The position numbers and the translations under genes are program-made. From an uncultured Alphaproteobacteria bacterium (GTDB taxonomy: Bacteria > Pseudomonadota > Alphaproteobacteria > UBA7887), in assembly GCA_902562525.1 (NCBI GenBank), contig CACETT010000005.1, forward strand, positions 1-51,731: 51,731 bases of DNA, read 5' to 3'. Positions 50,564 to 51,731 of this stretch are shown one piece after another; the stretch's first letter is position 1; every line of letters begins with the position of its first letter. The notes under the pieces were generated by a model. It was not told where the DNA came from, searched no databases, and was given only the letters and a program-made list of their open reading frames with translations.

Positions 50564-51731
50564 TCAATCTCCTTTTTGTATAAGCCCGGCTCGCTCCAGC
50601 GTGCCGATCACGGGAATCAAATCCCACACACTGCAGCCGCAACGTTCAGCGATGTCGAGGATCGTATGATCGCCGTCACTGTAGTTTAGGATAAAAAGCA
50701 TTCGTTTACGGAAGTGTGGGTCGTCTGGTTGGTCCGCGGAGCCTTGTTTCCAGGTATCGCGTTTATTGATATTAGGATAGAGATCCCGACGTCCAAGTTG
50801 AGGTTCACCAAAGGGATGAAGAGTCCGGAATGGCCCAGCGTATTCGAATGCGCGTAACAGCTGGTCAATTTCATCGGCGCTCCGCACTAGTGAATCAATC
50901 CTCATGAAGTTTTTGTTATCTAGGGAAGTGTGATACCAGTCGGCCTCACCGTCATAGACGGTGCGGGCCATCTGGCCCATCGGGAAATTAAAGCCGGGAG
51001 AGCAGTATTGCCGTTCGTCCGAACCATTTTGTGGGGTGAATGGTCGTACATAGATCTGCGGGGAGCCCGATCTATTAAAGGCGTCCACGACCTTATCTAT
51101 GAGTGCATTTTCTTGGCGACTCTGCTTGTAGGAAAGACTTTGCGAGGGTCCGCCGAGACAGGTTAAGACGAGGCCTCCGACCAGCCGTTGACGCAGATGA
51201 TCTCCATTTCGATGGAGGTAGCAAATGGCCCCTATTGTCTCTGGGTGCAGGGCTAACCGATAGGTGTAACGTCGCCTTCTGCGGGCCAGGCGATTATAGA
51301 GTGCGAGTAAAACAAGCGGCCCGCTCAGCTCATTGTTCGCCATCGATGGATGACAAAGATATGAGGTGAGCAGAATTTCGTTTTCGGATTCACCGGGTAA
51401 TACAAGGTCGGCAAAGTCCAACTGGCCGTCAACGAATTCTGAATCAATTTGCGCATGGTAATTATCTTCGGGCATGCTCCGACGAACGTGGTCGGGTAGG
51501 CAGAAACCCCAATTTTTTTGGTAGTAACTAAAGACGTAGGGTATTGCTTTTGGGACATGGGGTAATGAATGGAGATGGGAGTCAAGCTCGTCGCGCGAAA
51601 GGTGAGTATCTACCGGTTGCGAATAATTGACGACGTGGAGGTTGTTCGTTTCAAAATTTGCATATTCTGTCCCGTCGGAGCAGGTTACTCTCCCAGAGCG
51701 AATCCGCCATTCTTTGGGTACAGTCCAATCG
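50564..51731 (-). CDS. DUF2172/DUF4910 aminopeptidase-like protein with C-terminal winged helix (5' end missing)
   Basis: The frame stays open to the right edge, so at least 389 residues are seen and the start is outside. The visible N-terminus (VPKEWRIRSGRVTCSDGTEY, then NLHVVNYSQPVD and YYQKNWGFCLPDH) is the DUF2172/DUF4910 pattern. LTSYLCHPSMANNELSGPLV follows, a zinc-peptidase-like site with His and the Asn-Glu pair, and then ALHPETIGAICYL. The last 60 residues (MLFILNYSDGDHTILDIAER onward) form a winged helix. These proteins resemble M28-type peptidases but often occur in glycan loci, and their reaction is not established. It pairs with the formyltransferase gene 10 bp downstream. Confidence 0.85.
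   Translation of the reverse strand, partial: DWTVPKEWRIRSGRVTCSDGTEYANFETNNLHVVNYSQPVDTHLSRDELDSHLHSLPHVPKAIPYVFSYYQKNWGFCLPDHVRRSMPEDNYHAQIDSEFVDGQLDFADLVLPGESENEILLTSYLCHPSMANNELSGPLVLLALYNRLARRRRRYTYRLALHPETIGAICYLHRNGDHLRQRLVGGLVLTCLGGPSQSLSYKQSRQENALIDKVVDAFNRSGSPQIYVRPFTPQNGSDERQYCSPGFNFPMGQMARTVYDGEADWYHTSLDNKNFMRIDSLVRSADEIDQLLRAFEYAGPFRTLHPFGEPQLGRRDLYPNINKRDTWKQGSADQPDDPHFRKRMLFILNYSDGDHTILDIAERCGCSVWDLIPVIGTLERAGLIQKGD

Noticed and set aside
1-51731. parS site for ParB
   Set aside because: I looked for the GTTTCAC/GTGAAAC palindrome by eye; only partial CACGTG-centred pieces occur, none close to the full consensus.
1-51731. CRISPR arrays, insertion sequences, integrases or attachment sites
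   Set aside because: No regularly spaced repeats, transposase motifs or terminal inverted repeats were seen, including beside the lone tRNA-Gly.

Overview
The window reads as a chromosomal segment of an alphaproteobacterium. The order rsmG-parA-parB followed by convergent holA-lptE-leuS-DUF3576 lipoprotein is typical of alphaproteobacteria, especially Rhodospirillales-like lineages. It is supported by a LolA/FtsK/DapC-type/AmtB block and by small conserved genes (DUF971, Trm112-like, LON-domain protein, thioredoxin-TPR protein). I see no insertion sequence, phage gene or CRISPR array. An uncultured, perhaps marine, member is my inference from gene content and cannot be settled from this sequence alone.

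Layout. (1) 1-9.2 kb: the end of rsmG, parA and parB on +; then holA, lptE, leuS, a DUF3576 lipoprotein and a ThiE/TenI-family gene on -; then yggS, a DUF427 gene and an atypical OmpR-type response regulator on +. (2) 9.2-16.5 kb, all -: lolA, ftsK, a DapC-type aminotransferase, amtB with a candidate sigma-54 promoter, and an amidase. (3) 16.6-22.7 kb: a UbiH-type monooxygenase (+), then on - DUF971, Trm112-like, LON-domain and CnoX-like genes, a tRNA-Gly(GCC) on +, and pyrE and purH on -. (4) 22.7-51.7 kb: a long surface-polysaccharide region, almost entirely on -. It starts with a FlaA1/CapD/WbpM-type dehydratase, a WecA-type initiating sugar-phosphate transferase and CysQ, with a lone KAS III on +.

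The polysaccharide region, read in its transcription direction from the right edge, encodes: a DUF2172/DUF4910 zinc-peptidase-like protein, a formyltransferase, two thymidylate-kinase-like P-loop proteins (the first with an N-terminal extension resembling a nucleotidyltransferase and apparently no ordinary start codon), a PglK/MsbA-like ABC half-transporter, a membrane-anchored glucose/sorbosone-dehydrogenase-like beta-propeller with a cytochrome c domain, a PseC-type aminotransferase, a broken AMP-dependent ligase, a PhyH dioxygenase, a NeuB-type synthase without its SAF domain, a sulfotransferase-like protein, an unrecognised GT-B-like protein, a methyltransferase, a NeuA-type cytidylyltransferase, three glycosyltransferases, an AsnB-type amidotransferase and a Wzy/WaaL-type membrane protein.

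Together these suggest a nonulosonic-acid-containing (sialic, legionaminic or pseudaminic-like) glycan with formyl, amide, methyl and possibly sulfate decorations. It would be built on undecaprenyl phosphate, flipped perhaps by the ABC protein and polymerised or ligated by the Wzy/WaaL-like protein. No NeuC, PseG, PseH, Wzx or recognised sialyltransferase is present, so the pathway is incomplete here. The most unusual items are the SAF-less NeuB, the kinase fusion lacking a normal start codon, the propeller-cytochrome gene inside a glycan locus, and the twice-damaged ligase.
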